Shown here: in pieces, positions 36,435 to 46,996 of the stretch | Layout of the letters: every line of letters begins with the position of its first letter | Position numbering within the stretch: the stretch's first letter is position 1 | Assembly (NCBI GenBank): GCA_028583405.1 | Contig: CM053246.1 | Location: 1,546,570 to 1,610,569, forward strand | Source of the DNA: Pogonophryne albipinna | Lineage: Eukaryota; Chordata; Actinopteri; Perciformes; Artedidraconidae | Reading direction: 5' to 3' | Length of the DNA: 64,000 nt | Notes under the pieces: model-generated | What the model was told of the DNA's origin: nothing | Databases searched by the model: none | Seen by the model: the letters and a program-made list of their open reading frames with translations, nothing else | Position numbers and translations under genes: made by a program

Positions 36435-36970
36435 CATGTCCTCAGACCATTGAACAATGTTAGGGGCGGCCTGCAGAGTGGCAGCACGCAGGACGGAGTC
36501 CATAGCAGCGTACTCGTATATCCAATGTCTGCAGTAGTTCGCCATGCCCAAGAAGGAAAGCATCTCCTTCTTTGTGCGAGGTGGTGGTACTTTGTTCAAA
36601 AAGCAGATTCTCGCGGGTGAGAGGAGGCGGTGTCCATCTCTCAGAATGTGACCCAAATACGTGATCTCAGTCTGGCAGTATTGCAACTTGGCCAGGGATG
36701 CTCTGTGTCCGCATTCAGAAAGTCTTTTCATGAGCAGAATGGAGTCGATGCGACAGGCGTCTTTGTTAGGTGACGCAATCAACAGGTCGTCAGCATACTG
36801 AAGGAGGGTGCTGCCCCCTGTAAGGACCAAGGTGTCCAGGTCTCTTTTAACAGCTGCTGCATACACAGTAGGCGATTCAACAAACCCCTGTGGGAGGCGC
36901 GTGTATGTGATTTGTTTACCTCTGAATGTAAATGCAAACAGATACTGGCTTTCTGGATGCAAAGGAATAG
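36435..36970 (-). pseudogene. provirus B pol, RT palm and thumb
   Basis: It encodes TRLPQGFVESPTVYAAAV, LQYADDLLIASP (catalytic Asp pair, YADD instead of the YVDD common in gammaretroviruses), TEITYLGHIL and the thumb segment ending QWSEDM at the LINE insertion. It lies in a different frame from the upstream RT fingers; the one-base frameshift is near 36965-36975, next to a TTTTC run. Confidence 0.88.
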
Positions 36971-38286
36971 AGAAAATATGCTGAACAAAGATCAATGACT
37001 GTGTAATATGTGGAGTCTGGAGGCAAAGAAGCAAGGATTGAATTAGTGTCAGGCACAATGGGGGCTCTTGGAATGACAATGGCATTAATAGCCTGCAAAT
37101 CTTGGACAAAACGCCACTCATCAGGGCGATTGTGTTTAGGTATGGGTAGAATTGGAGTATTACACGGACTGGTCGTGTAGATTAATACACCCTGATCGAG
37201 CAGAGATTGGATGACTCCTTCAATTCCCACCATGGCTCTATGGGGTAAATTGTACTGTCTGATAGCTGGCAATCTGGCATTGGCTTTAAGTGTCACTCTG
37301 TGTGGTGGAGCGGAACTTACAAATCCAACATGATTCTTGTGTTTGGCCCATAATGTGGCTGGAACTTCCCAAAAATCTGAAGGGGGTCCATATTCTGTGA
37401 GAGGAGGTGGTTGTAAGTGGAGAAATGTGCTTTGGGGGAGAGAAATGGGCTCAGAGAGACGCAGCATGTAATGCTCCTCTCCGAGGTTAATTAGATTAGG
37501 CGTGTGTGTGTGTGTGTGAGGAAGAGAGTCTGCTGCAGCTCCTAACCGAGCAAAACAGTGGGCTGCCATAGCCCCCACCTCCTTAGGACTACTTCCTGGA
37601 GTGACAGCTAGTATGACATGAGGGATCGTTTTCACAACATGAAATGCCTGCTGTGGGGGTGTGAGTCTCATAGGCAATGCGCACCCTTGGGGTCCAAGGA
37701 ATAAAAACTGCTCGCATTCCAACTGATCTGAGCTGTTGCAAAAACCTCTAACTGAAAGCGCATAGTCATCTGATGGGTTAAAAGCAGCTGTGCAATGACA
37801 ATTCAACACAGGCCGCATAAGAGACATTAAGGAAGCACACACAGGGGAAATGCTAGCAATTTTCTGAATCCCTGTTGTGGAGAAAACAGAAATCATGTTG
37901 AAATCTGGAAATGACCAACAATAAAGGTTGTCTTGAGATGATTGAATGAATTGGACAGCTTGATAGACTTTGCTGTCAGGAATAGTCAAAAACAATCCAT
38001 CCGGAGTGAAATGTATTGTTGCCTGTAACTTACAAAGTAAGTCTCTGCCCATTAAATTAATAGGACTTCCATCTGAAATAATGAAAGAGTGTTTCACATT
38101 TGATCCATCTATAGAAATATCAGTATTCTGTGAAATGGGCTCAGACATAGGTATGCCAGAAACGCCCATTGTTGTAACAAAGTTATTAGTTGCTTTACAA
38201 ACTTTCTCCTGAGTGCGTATTGCAGACAATGTGGCTCCGCTGTCAATCAAAATATCTACAGCCGTGCCACTAAAATCAACGGGCAT
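36970..38286 (-). pseudogene. provirus B protease and RT fingers
   Basis: The aspartic protease active site is DILIDSGATLSAI near residue 10-22 of this frame, with a later GRDLL flap/C-terminal motif. RT fingers follow (PLPAIRQYNLP, GVLIYTTSPCNTPILP, WRFVQDLQAINAIV) up to TVIDLCSAYF, the first catalytic Asp. The frame is continuous with gag except for one TAG, so protease and RT would be made as a gag-pol fusion by stop suppression. It is interrupted at about 36970 by a frameshift. Confidence 0.88.
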
Positions 38287-38379
38287 AATCGGATCTTCAC
38301 GCGGGTTATTGGAAAGGCGAATTGTTGCTGCTTGAATGGGGAAATGCTGTGAATCTGATCCTATTTCTCCACGGTACCC

Positions 38380-38382
38380 CTA
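38380..38382 (-). promoter_or_regulatory. amber codon between gag and pro-pol, same frame
   Basis: TAG followed by GGG. The 31 codons after it are open in the gag frame up to the protease ATG at 38286. This is the murine-leukaemia-virus type arrangement, in which partial suppression of UAG makes gag-pol. Confidence 0.75.
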
Positions 38383-40365
38383 TCTTCTATTAAATCCACT
38401 CTGCTGACCGTTTTGGCCATGTTGAGCCTGTCTGTCATAGTGTGGTGGCGGCATTAATGCAGGATGCCTTGTAGGCTGGGGGAGAGCAGGCAAAGATTGT
38501 GTGTGCTGCTGCACACCCCATCTCTTTTCGCACTGACCCGCCCAGTGATCCGTTGCACCGCAAACATGACATGGCATCAACTTTTTGGAATTATTTTTCT
38601 GCTGCTGTCTGCTCTTGTTTTGATAATCCTGTGATCTTCCCTGACTTTGATATTGCTGTGTGCGGTGTTGTCCCTGAAACTGCTGGGAGTTATCCGCACC
38701 CTGATAAGCCTGTGTATTTTTAGACAGTTGTTGCAGCAGCTGGGCAGTTCTGGGGGTCAGAAATATCTGGCTCCGATGTAGGGCACGCATTGTGGCTATC
38801 GTAAGTTGCCAGTTTTTAACTTGCCAGTCAGGAGTCGCCATCATGTAGGCTTGAGCTGTCTCTGGGATTAAATTATGCAATAAACTCTGTATAGCGAACA
38901 AATCATTGCCCTCCCTTTTAATGCCAGCATTATTGTCCCACACTGTCATGAAACGCTGGATAAATTCTGGGACAGTTTCGGTTGGGCTCTGTACACAAGC
39001 CGTCACTTGGGAAAAATCTGTGTGAGTTTTAGCGCATGCTCTAATAGCCAAAACAGCCACGGTTTCAATCCATAAGTCGCGCGTCTGTGTCAGAGGCCAA
39101 TCCCCTGCAGGCGTACATTCAGGAAATTTAAATTCGTCTCTGCACGTGGGCCAATCTGCCTTGTATGTTAGAATTATCAGCTGTTTAACATCATGAACCA
39201 AACAGTTATAAACTGAGCAGACATTAGTCAACCACGACAGATATTCATCTGGGCTTTTAGTGGGACTGGGAGCGTGATTAGTGACATCAATGACCTCAGC
39301 GGGTGTCCAAGGCTTAAAAACTGGAATCTCTCCTATCAGAATTTTCGGGGCAGTCACAGTTTCAGCAGAATTATCATTCTGAGATGTTTGCGTTCCCGTG
39401 ACTATTTTACGGTGGAGAGCCCTTTCGTTCGTCGTCCCTGGGTGATCGTGTAAATGGAGTGGCGGAGGAGAAAAAGTGGGGGCTCCTAACGGGCTGCCTT
39501 CTGAAAAATTCCCTTCATTCACCTCCATTACTTGTTCCTGTTGTCCCAAATCTATTTCTCTATATTGTCTTGGCTGATATTTCGACTTATTTTCATTTAT
39601 GATAGCCGCAGCTGTAATGAACAGATCATCATCGGAGTTTCTCGCAGCATGATTTGAGAGTTCTGTCGCGGGGATCATTTTTGTACAGAGAGACACAGCC
39701 TGCTCTTTTTCCAGCAGCCCATTGTCTGTTAAAATGCAAATGAGCTGAGATGGTGTGGGAGACTTTCCCTGTCTTTTCAACCAATCATACATTACGGACT
39801 TAGCAATGGCTGTAACATCCTTTCCGTGTCTTTCCTTCATTCTGGACATGTTCTCTGATTTAACATCAAAAGCAGCCTCTAGGCTAAGCAAATGACAATT
39901 CGCCGCACATTTAGAAACTCTATCGATCAACGCTTTGAGCTCAATGGAGCCTCGCTCGGTGCCAACTGATTTTTCATTTTTCCGCTCATCATATCCTCTT
40001 TTCTCTGCAATAGACATCCAAGCTTTAACACATTCCTTCATATATGTTATATCCCAGGAGCAATTCGCCTCATTTTCAACCAGTTTAAATGCCTGCCACA
40101 ACACGGCCATGTCAAAAGTACCGGTTAAAGGCCAATCAAATTCAATCTTCCCTTTCTGATTTTTCTGTTGTGAGTGTTCACAAAGTAACGAGGTAAACGG
40201 CATAACTTTAGACCAATCCAAGCTTCTTCCGACAATTCCAGACGGCATATTAGGGGAAAACATATGACTGTAGTGCCTGTCTGTAATTGGATTTTTAGAA
40301 GTCTTGGTGCGTGCATTCGCTTTCCTCTTACCAGCTGACTCGTTTGTGGAGACAGTATTACCCAT
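38380..40365 (-). CDS. provirus B gag, apparently intact
   Basis: This 661-codon open frame starts MGNTVST; the Gly2 suits N-myristoylation of a matrix domain. The capsid-like part is in the middle (PEFIQRFMTVWDNNAG, LLHNLIPETAQAYM). A single zinc knuckle C-x2-C-x4-H-x4-C (CHVCGATDHWAGQC) lies near residue 600 after a Gln-rich stretch. The frame ends SGFNRR then TAG. Gag forms the particle and packages RNA. No internal stop is seen, so this may still be translatable, although the rest of the provirus is broken. Confidence 0.88.
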   Translation of the reverse strand: MGNTVSTNESAGKRKANARTKTSKNPITDRHYSHMFSPNMPSGIVGRSLDWSKVMPFTSLLCEHSQQKNQKGKIEFDWPLTGTFDMAVLWQAFKLVENEANCSWDITYMKECVKAWMSIAEKRGYDERKNEKSVGTERGSIELKALIDRVSKCAANCHLLSLEAAFDVKSENMSRMKERHGKDVTAIAKSVMYDWLKRQGKSPTPSQLICILTDNGLLEKEQAVSLCTKMIPATELSNHAARNSDDDLFITAAAIINENKSKYQPRQYREIDLGQQEQVMEVNEGNFSEGSPLGAPTFSPPPLHLHDHPGTTNERALHRKIVTGTQTSQNDNSAETVTAPKILIGEIPVFKPWTPAEVIDVTNHAPSPTKSPDEYLSWLTNVCSVYNCLVHDVKQLIILTYKADWPTCRDEFKFPECTPAGDWPLTQTRDLWIETVAVLAIRACAKTHTDFSQVTACVQSPTETVPEFIQRFMTVWDNNAGIKREGNDLFAIQSLLHNLIPETAQAYMMATPDWQVKNWQLTIATMRALHRSQIFLTPRTAQLLQQLSKNTQAYQGADNSQQFQGQHRTQQYQSQGRSQDYQNKSRQQQKNNSKKLMPCHVCGATDHWAGQCEKRWGVQQHTQSLPALPQPTRHPALMPPPHYDRQAQHGQNGQQSGFNRR

Positions 40366-41426
40366 GTTTAACGGTTAGTACAATAAAACAAACACTGCAA
40401 TTAGACGAACAAACATGAACTCGCAACAAGCCCCAGGTGACTGCAAAAACTCATCCAGCTTAATTTAATCCGAATTAGGGAGATTCCAGCGGGTAGGGAA
40501 ATATCTGTTTAATATGAGTGCCTACTGCCCATATATACTTGTACAAGTGCTAAGAACGGAATCTGTTGAAGAGCAATAACTAATTTATTCTCAATCAACA
40601 ACCACTATGCCAATTAAGTGGTGCTTTTGCCCCCCCCCGATCCGGAGAGCAAAGACTTTTTTATTTTATTTACCCCGTCTTCCAACAACAGCCAAATTCA
40701 ACAACTCATCTGTTATGAAATACAGCTCTATGTCACATATTCCCGCATACCACCCTTCCCATTTCTCATCGTTTTTGTTTAGTTCCAAAATCGACAAATG
40801 GTGTGAGGAAGAGAATATTGTGTCACTCCGTGCTTCACCCTCTGTGCTTGCTGCGCCGCAGGGGGGGGTGAAATCTCACACACACACTCCCTGCAGCAGC
40901 TGCAGGCAGATCCAAGGAGATGTCTGCTGTTAAATTAACCAGTTAACTGCTGAAATCTCCAGAATTTGGCGATCTGTTTCAATACAGATGCATGACATTT
41001 TTCTAATGCAGAAGTCCACTTTACTGACGCTCTCTTTTAAGGTCTCTCCGAATATTTGCTGTGTGTAATTGTCTGGTAATTTAATTCCAAAAAGCACACA
41101 CAGAGGAAATCAGTCAAAATCGATATTCCTAGGTTATTATTACCCCCAAATATTCTTATTGTTTTTACTTGAGCTGTGTTTGCTCTGAAAGCACACGCCC
41201 CAGCAGCATTCACAGGGAAAATCGTCCAGAACAAAAGTTCCCAGACATCGTTTTTTCCAGGTTATTATTAAACCCTCAAATGTAAAATAGTAGAGAAACC
41301 AAAAAAAAAATGCAGCCGCTCAGTTTCACAGGTAATTATATGATACCGTCAATCACAGATTCTGGTAAGGCAATGTCCAAATATAGATTTGAAATTACAC
41401 TTACCAGTTATGAAGATCTTTTGGTA
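40366..41426 (-). other. provirus B 5' leader
   Basis: About 1.06 kb between the primer site and the gag ATG without a conserved frame. It has homopolymer C and A runs. A packaging signal would be expected here but cannot be identified by eye. Confidence 0.6.
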
Positions 41427-41444
41427 TCCTGTTTCGTGACGCCA
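41427..41444 (-). promoter_or_regulatory. primer-binding site of provirus B
   Basis: The complement reads TGGCGTCACGAAACAGGA, three bases after the LTR end. TGG at this place is expected for annealing to a tRNA CCA end. I cannot assign the tRNA with confidence from memory. Confidence 0.75.
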
Positions 41445-41447
41445 ATT

Positions 41448-41886
41448 TGTGATGGAAACTTCGGAGCAGCAATGCAGAAAGGATGGAAACTGGAATCTTT
41501 GTAGTCAAACACTGAGATTTATTGAGAGTTTAGAACGGCCGGAGAGCTTCACACAGTTTATCACACTATTACATGTGAGCCACCACGCGGAACTCTAAGG
41601 ACAAAGGAGAATCATGGATCTGTTATATCTGATAGGAGGGACTTAGAAAGCCCGCCTAATGATTGCCAGACACAGGAACAAAGATCCCTCAGTATGACAA
41701 CCCTTACCCTGAACCAAACTTCTCCCCCACAGGAAGGCAGAGGACCTTTTGACCTGTGTCCCGGTCAAGTTGCGAGCAAGAGCATATTGCGACTTAACGA
41801 GAAGCATATGTTTGTAATAAGACAGGTTCTCAGGAAAGCTGGGAAACTCAATACACAAAGTGATCAGATTAAAATATTCCCTCACA
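41448..41886 (-). repeat. 5' LTR of provirus B
   Basis: 439 bp with TG...CA ends on the minus strand (TGTGAGGGAATATTT... to ...TTCCATCACA). By eye it is identical to the other LTR except at one terminal base. The host duplication CTGAC follows at 41887. Confidence 0.93.
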
Positions 41887-41891
41887 CTGAC

Positions 41892-42333
41892 TAACCCATA
41901 ATAGCACATATAATACCCATTTTAAATAACACTGCCAAACGATGTTAATAAACTGTGAGGGGACAATACAGTTGCATTGTATCATAAATAATGCTCTTCC
42001 TGATTTAGGGGAATTACATTGTGTGGAAGACGATTTCTGGAAAAACAAAATCATGCTATCTATAGCAATTCATTGATGGTAATTTCATTATTACTAATAA
42101 TATTGTGTTATTTACAACAGTTAATACACAACAGCCAGAATAACACCCCCCCCTTAAAATTTTTTATTATAATTACAGACATACCCTGAAAATGAACTGT
42201 CAACTGTAAACCAACAACTAAATGAAACCAATTAACTTCACACATTTATTTAGAACAACAACATTTACAACATTAAAAATATACAACAACAACAACAACT
42301 CCATCACTCCATCTCCTCCTCTTTCCTATAGCT
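41892..42333. other. AT-rich sequence, nothing recognised
   Basis: Contains an (ACA)n run at about 42280-42300. It may be the 5' region of the following L2 fragment, but there is no protein support. Confidence 0.45.
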
Positions 42334-43125
42334 TTGCTGATATCTGTATTGATAGGTAATAGATTAAGAGCTGTGAATCATCTTAGACACAGGAAGCACT
42401 CAAACGTTTGTGTGAGTTTATCTAATTTAGCAGTGATTCCATGTCAGCCACAGCTTGTTACAAAAAACCTGACTGATAGTGTGTTTAACGAACTTAAACT
42501 AGCTTTATTAAATGTCAGGTCTTTGGCAGGAAAAACATTTTTAATCAATGATTTTATCACTGAGCACAATCTCGATTTTATATTTTTAACAGAAACTTGG
42601 ATTGAACAAAATAACAGTGCAGCTGTTCTTATCGAATCAACCCCTCCCAACTTTAGTTTTATGAGTCAGGAAAGAATGCATAAGAAAGGGGGTGGAGTTG
42701 CTATTCTGTTCAATGATTCCCTTCAATGCAGGAAGACATCTTATGGGAACTTTGCTTCTTTTGAATATGTGGCCCTTCAGCTGAAATGCTCCTCTCGAGC
42801 TCTGTTCCTAAATATCTATAGACCACCCAAATACTGTGCAAGCTTTTTTGATGACTTTACTGAACTGCTGTCTATAGTGTGTATTGACTTTGACCGTCTA
42901 GTCATTGTTGGTGATTTTAACATCCATGTTGACAACCCCCAGGACAGAGGGGCAAAAGAACTGTTTTGTGTTCTTGATAGCTATGGACTGACTCAGCATG
43001 TGACGGAGCCCACGCACAATAAGGGGCACACTCTGGACTTAATTATCTCAAAGGGTCTGAATATCTCTAAGGTTGTGGTGACTGATGTTGCACTCTGACC
43101 ATTCCTGTGTTTTCTTTGAGAGCTC
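42334..43125 (+). pseudogene. L2/CR1-type LINE, endonuclease fragment
   Basis: A 254-codon frame with LALLNVRSLAGKTFLINDFI, DFIFLTETWIEQ, KKGGGVAILFNDSLQC, LFLNIYRPPK, IVGDFNIHVDN and HTLDLIISKG, an apurinic-type endonuclease domain. A one-base deletion at about 43095 shifts the frame just before the SDH(S)C motif, which is still readable. No RT follows; the element is cut off before the Helentron. Confidence 0.85.
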
Positions 43126-43497
43126 TATTTCTGTTCACAAAAATGTTCAAAAAGAGGTAGAGAAAATTGATATTTTACGGCTGTTGACAGTATTTTCTGA
43201 TTTATGGAGTGATAAAAAGAGATATCCAATATCCCTTCTGTAAAAGCCTTAGATACTAATATGACTACAAAATGAAACAAGAATTTTGAACCTGGCTTTA
43301 TCCAAAGTTCAGATTTCGATTCCTGAAATGTGTTAAAATATGTGCATATTTAATGAGATAATGGATAATTTGCATATTTAAACATGCTATTTCAGAAAAC
43401 TTGTAATACAAAAAACAATTGCCTTATTGTAAGTAATTAACTGGAGAAATGTCTAGCTGATACCTTTAAGTTAGAAAAATTACCCTATTCACCTGGG

Positions 43498-45522
43498 GTG
43501 TCTCGCCTTAACATTGCACCTGCTGAGGGTAACAATCCAGTTCTAGTTCTTTGTGATGAAACCAACGAGGCCAAATGTTTCCCTGGCCTTTTCCCATTGG
43601 GAAGTCCGACATACCATGATTTCAGAAACAACAAGGTGACTTTGGCCAGTTACTTTAAGAACCGAATCATGCATGCAGATGGCAGGTATGCACGTAATTC
43701 AGAGTATATATTCTATGCTCAGTACATGACTGAAGTACAGAAGGTGTCGTCATGCATTTCCATCGATCTACGGAAAGGACATTCAGAGAGAAATACGGGT
43801 AAGATTTCAGCGAACATGATAAACGACACTGATTCTCTGAAAAAACTTCTTCAATCTAATGAAGGATACCGATTTCTGAAGCCAATTCGTGGCACACCTG
43901 CTTTTTGGGCTGGAGCCCAAAAGGATTTGTTCGCAATGGTCAGGCAGATTGGGTTGCCCACTTTCTTCTGTTCCTTTTCAGCTGCTGACATGAGGTGGGA
44001 GAATTTATTGACCAGCATGATGCTTCAAGAGGGTAGATGTGACAATGTGGACGATTTGGACTGGAATGACAAATGTGGTATTTTGCGTCGCAATCCTGTA
44101 ACAGCTGCACGCATGTTTCAACACAGATGGGAAACCTTTTTGAAAGATGTCATACTATCACCAAGTCTGCCAATTGGGAAAGTGGTAGATTACTTCTATC
44201 GTGTTGAGTTTCAACAGAGAGGGAGTCCTCATATACATGCAATCTTCTGGATTGAAGACAGCCCACAAATTGATCGAGAGAGTGATGAGGAGGTGGTGCG
44301 GTTTGTTGACAAGTACATTTCTTGTGAACTTCCAGAAGATGATGAGCTACTTGAGGAAATGGTGTCAACTGTGCAAACGCATAGTAAAAGACATTCAAAA
44401 TCGTGTAGAAAGAAAAACACTGTGTGTCGTTTCAACTTCCCACGACCACCGAGTGAACGGTCCTTTGTTTCCAGAGTAGGGAAAACAGATGAGTCGTGTT
44501 CACAACAGGAAGGCGTCGGCGACCAAATGACCGAAGAACAGGCACGTAAGATCATGTCCACGGTCAAAGAGGCAGTCACTGTTGACACGGCTACTTTCAA
44601 AACAGTGTCAGAGCTGTTTGGAAGTCTGGGTATTAACCAGGAGCAGTTTGAATCTGCATTTGAATGCATTGGTAAGAAAACCCAGGTTGTACTGAAGCGC
44701 CAACCTACAGACGTATGGGTGAATCCATACAATAAACCTTTACTTAGCGCTTGGAATGCTAACATGGACATTCAGTTTGTAGCAAATGCATATGCCTGCA
44801 TTGTGTACATTATTTCATACATCGCAAAAGCTGAACGTGAAATGGGATTACTGCTCAGCAACGCTCAATGAGAAGCGACAAAGGAGGGAAACACGGATGC
44901 CAAAAAGTCCTTGAGAAAGTTAGGCAGCGTTTATCTGCATAATTGTGATGTTTCCGCACAGGAGGCCGTTTACAGATTGACCCAGATGCATTTAAAAGAA
45001 AAATCCCGATTGGTTCACTACATTCCCACAGGGGATAACGCAACGCGTATGAGCCTGCCCCTAAAGGAACTAAAATGTAGGGCAGATTCAAACAATCTCA
45101 CAGACAACAACATGTGGATGACCAGTTCTGTGGATAGGTATTTAGCTAGACCAAATGAAGACATATTTCATCGGATGTGTTTCGCTACATTTGTGTCGGA
45201 ATACAGAGTTCTGTCGAAAAACGAGACTTCTGTTAATTGAATGAAACTAGGCAAGGACCTAGGATTCGTCCTGAAAAGGACTAGGGGAAACGCTGCAGTG
45301 GTGCGCTATGTGCAGTTTTCACATGACACGGATCCCGAGAAGTACTTCAGGAACATCTTGCAGCTTTTCCTGCCTTACCGTCTGACTGAAGACTTAAAAC
45401 CTGAAGGGTTTCAGACTTTCGAACAGTTCTACCATAACGGTCAATGGTTGCTAGACACTGTGGTTCACAGTGTTAAAACTCCTGTTGATGTTGGCAAACA
45501 TTTGAGAAAGAATCTGAAGTGA
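43498..45522 (+). pseudogene. Helentron Rep nuclease region
   Basis: It encodes AEGNNPVLVLCDETNEAKCF, LASYFKNRIMHADGR and the HUH motif RGSPHIHAIFW (His at residues 245 and 247 from 43498). The Tyr pair spaced by three residues is in CIVYIISYIAKAE (residues 437 and 441). The Rep nicks and ligates single-stranded DNA in rolling-circle transposition. TGA at 44869 and TGA at 45238 interrupt one frame that otherwise runs to 45522. The frame probably extends upstream of 43498 to about 43425, so the GTG at 43498 is not a real start. Confidence 0.87.
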
Positions 45523-46992
45523 TAGAACATTCGGACAATGTTTCAGGACACACAGGTGCTCTTGAAGATGCCTGGTGTGAAATGTGTCCAGAGCCAGAGT
45601 TGGAACGCTTGGAATGTGAACAGGAATTGAGGGAACGAGTGCCAGCTCCCGATGAACATACAGATGCCATTCCAGACTTGGCCGATGCTGGTGCAGGGGG
45701 AAATCATTTTGATGCACATGGTAACATTATGTGTAGATCTGATGCACTTAATCTTCTCAGATCTCTGAATGTCAAACAGAGAGAGATGTGTTATCAAGTT
45801 AGACAATGGTGCATTGAAAAGGTAAATGGCAAGAACCCAAAACCCTTCAATGTGTTTGTTACAGGTGGTGCTGGGACTGGGAAATCGCACCTCATTAAAG
45901 CAATCCACTATGAAGCATCTAGGTTGCTGTTGCAAGTTCACCTGATAAAGTGTCTGTGTTGTTAACTGCCCCTACTGGCATTGCTGCTTATAGTTTAGGA
46001 GCCAGCACAATACATAGCACATTTTCTATAGGGTTGAATGTCAAACCTCCCTACACGCCGTTAGGAGAGGAAAGGGTCAGTACCTTACGTGCTGAATTGA
46101 GCGATCTGCAGATCCTGGTGATTGATGAGATTTCAATAGTGAATCATAACTTGCTAGCCTATGTTCACGGTAGACTTAGGCAGATTAAGCGGATTAGTGA
46201 TCACTCACCATTTGGAAAAGTCAGCGTCATAGCTGTCGGCGACTTTTTCCAACTCAAGCCAGTTCAAGGCAAATCCTTGTATTTGGAGGACATGCTATGT
46301 GATTTCTGGACTGAAAAATTCTCGATTGCTCATTTAAACACCATTGTACGTCAACAGGACACTGTCTCTGCAGAACTGTTGAGCAGGTTGCGTACACGAG
46401 CTAAGACCACGGCGCTCGTTGCCAGTGACATAGCTATCTTGAAAAAGTGTGAAACCGGGAAATCACTTCAGCGTTGCATATTTTTGCAACAAATGCACAA
46501 GTTAATGACCACAATATCAGACAGTTGTCTGCATCATGTCCAGAGAACCTTTGTGTGGAGGCACTGGATTATGAGACAATCAACAATCCAGCCGCATGGA
46601 ATTGAAAAGAGGGCACTTCAGAAATGTGTACAAATCGTATTTACCTGAAAGGTTACCGTTAGGAAAGGGTGCACGAGTGATGTTGATAAAAAATATTGAT
46701 GTGTCTGATGGCTTGGTAAACGGAGTCCGTGGGAATGTCGTAGACATTGTCAACAATATCCACAACACATTTGTGAGCACTGTGTTTGTGAAATTCGATG
46801 ACGAAAAGGTGGGTACTAACAGAAGGAAGCGTTTACCTTCAACTAGTGAAAACCCTTTGGCTACTCCCATAAACAGAGATGATGAAAGGATACGCAAGGG
46901 AAAATTGCGTAAACAGTTTCCTTTGAAACTAGCATGGGCTTGCACAATCCACAAGGTGCAAGGATTAACTGTTGACAAAGCAGTAGTTTCAC
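45519..46992 (+). pseudogene. Helentron helicase, motifs I to V
   Basis: Three overlapping frames hold Walker A (VTGGAGTGKSHL, 45858-45893), LLTAPTGIAAYSLGASTIHS (motif Ia), ILVIDEISIV (Walker B, 46115-46135), IAVGDFFQLKPV (motif III), LPLGKGARVMLIKN and ACTIHKVQGLTVDKAVVSL (motif V). Frameshifts lie near 45519, 45950 and 46600. This is a Pif1-like helicase that would unwind donor DNA. It stops at a TTAA where another transposon is inserted. Confidence 0.88.
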
Positions 46993-46996
46993 TTAA

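Larger units (their letters stand above)
27511..41886 (-). mobile_element. class I endogenous retrovirus (provirus B), carrying a LINE
   Basis: On the minus strand the order is LTR (41886-41448), primer site, gag, pro, RT, [L2 LINE], RNase H, integrase, env, polypurine tract, LTR (27949-27511). CTGAC flanks both sides (27506-27510, 41887-41891). The 439-bp LTRs appear identical except for the outermost base of the left one. Without the LINE the provirus is about 11.0 kb. A gamma-type env, a single zinc knuckle, an amber gag/pol junction and an integrase ending WIHASRYR place it near gamma/epsilon-like retroviruses. Breaks are an RT frameshift, an RNase H frameshift in a C-run, an env frameshift, an env stop and the LINE. 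Confidence 0.93.

Noticed and set aside
35790..37121. 443-codon fusion of retroviral RT with LINE endonuclease
   Set aside because: The LINE happened to insert in a phase that keeps the frame open; it is a nested insertion, with no sign of a domain fusion under selection.
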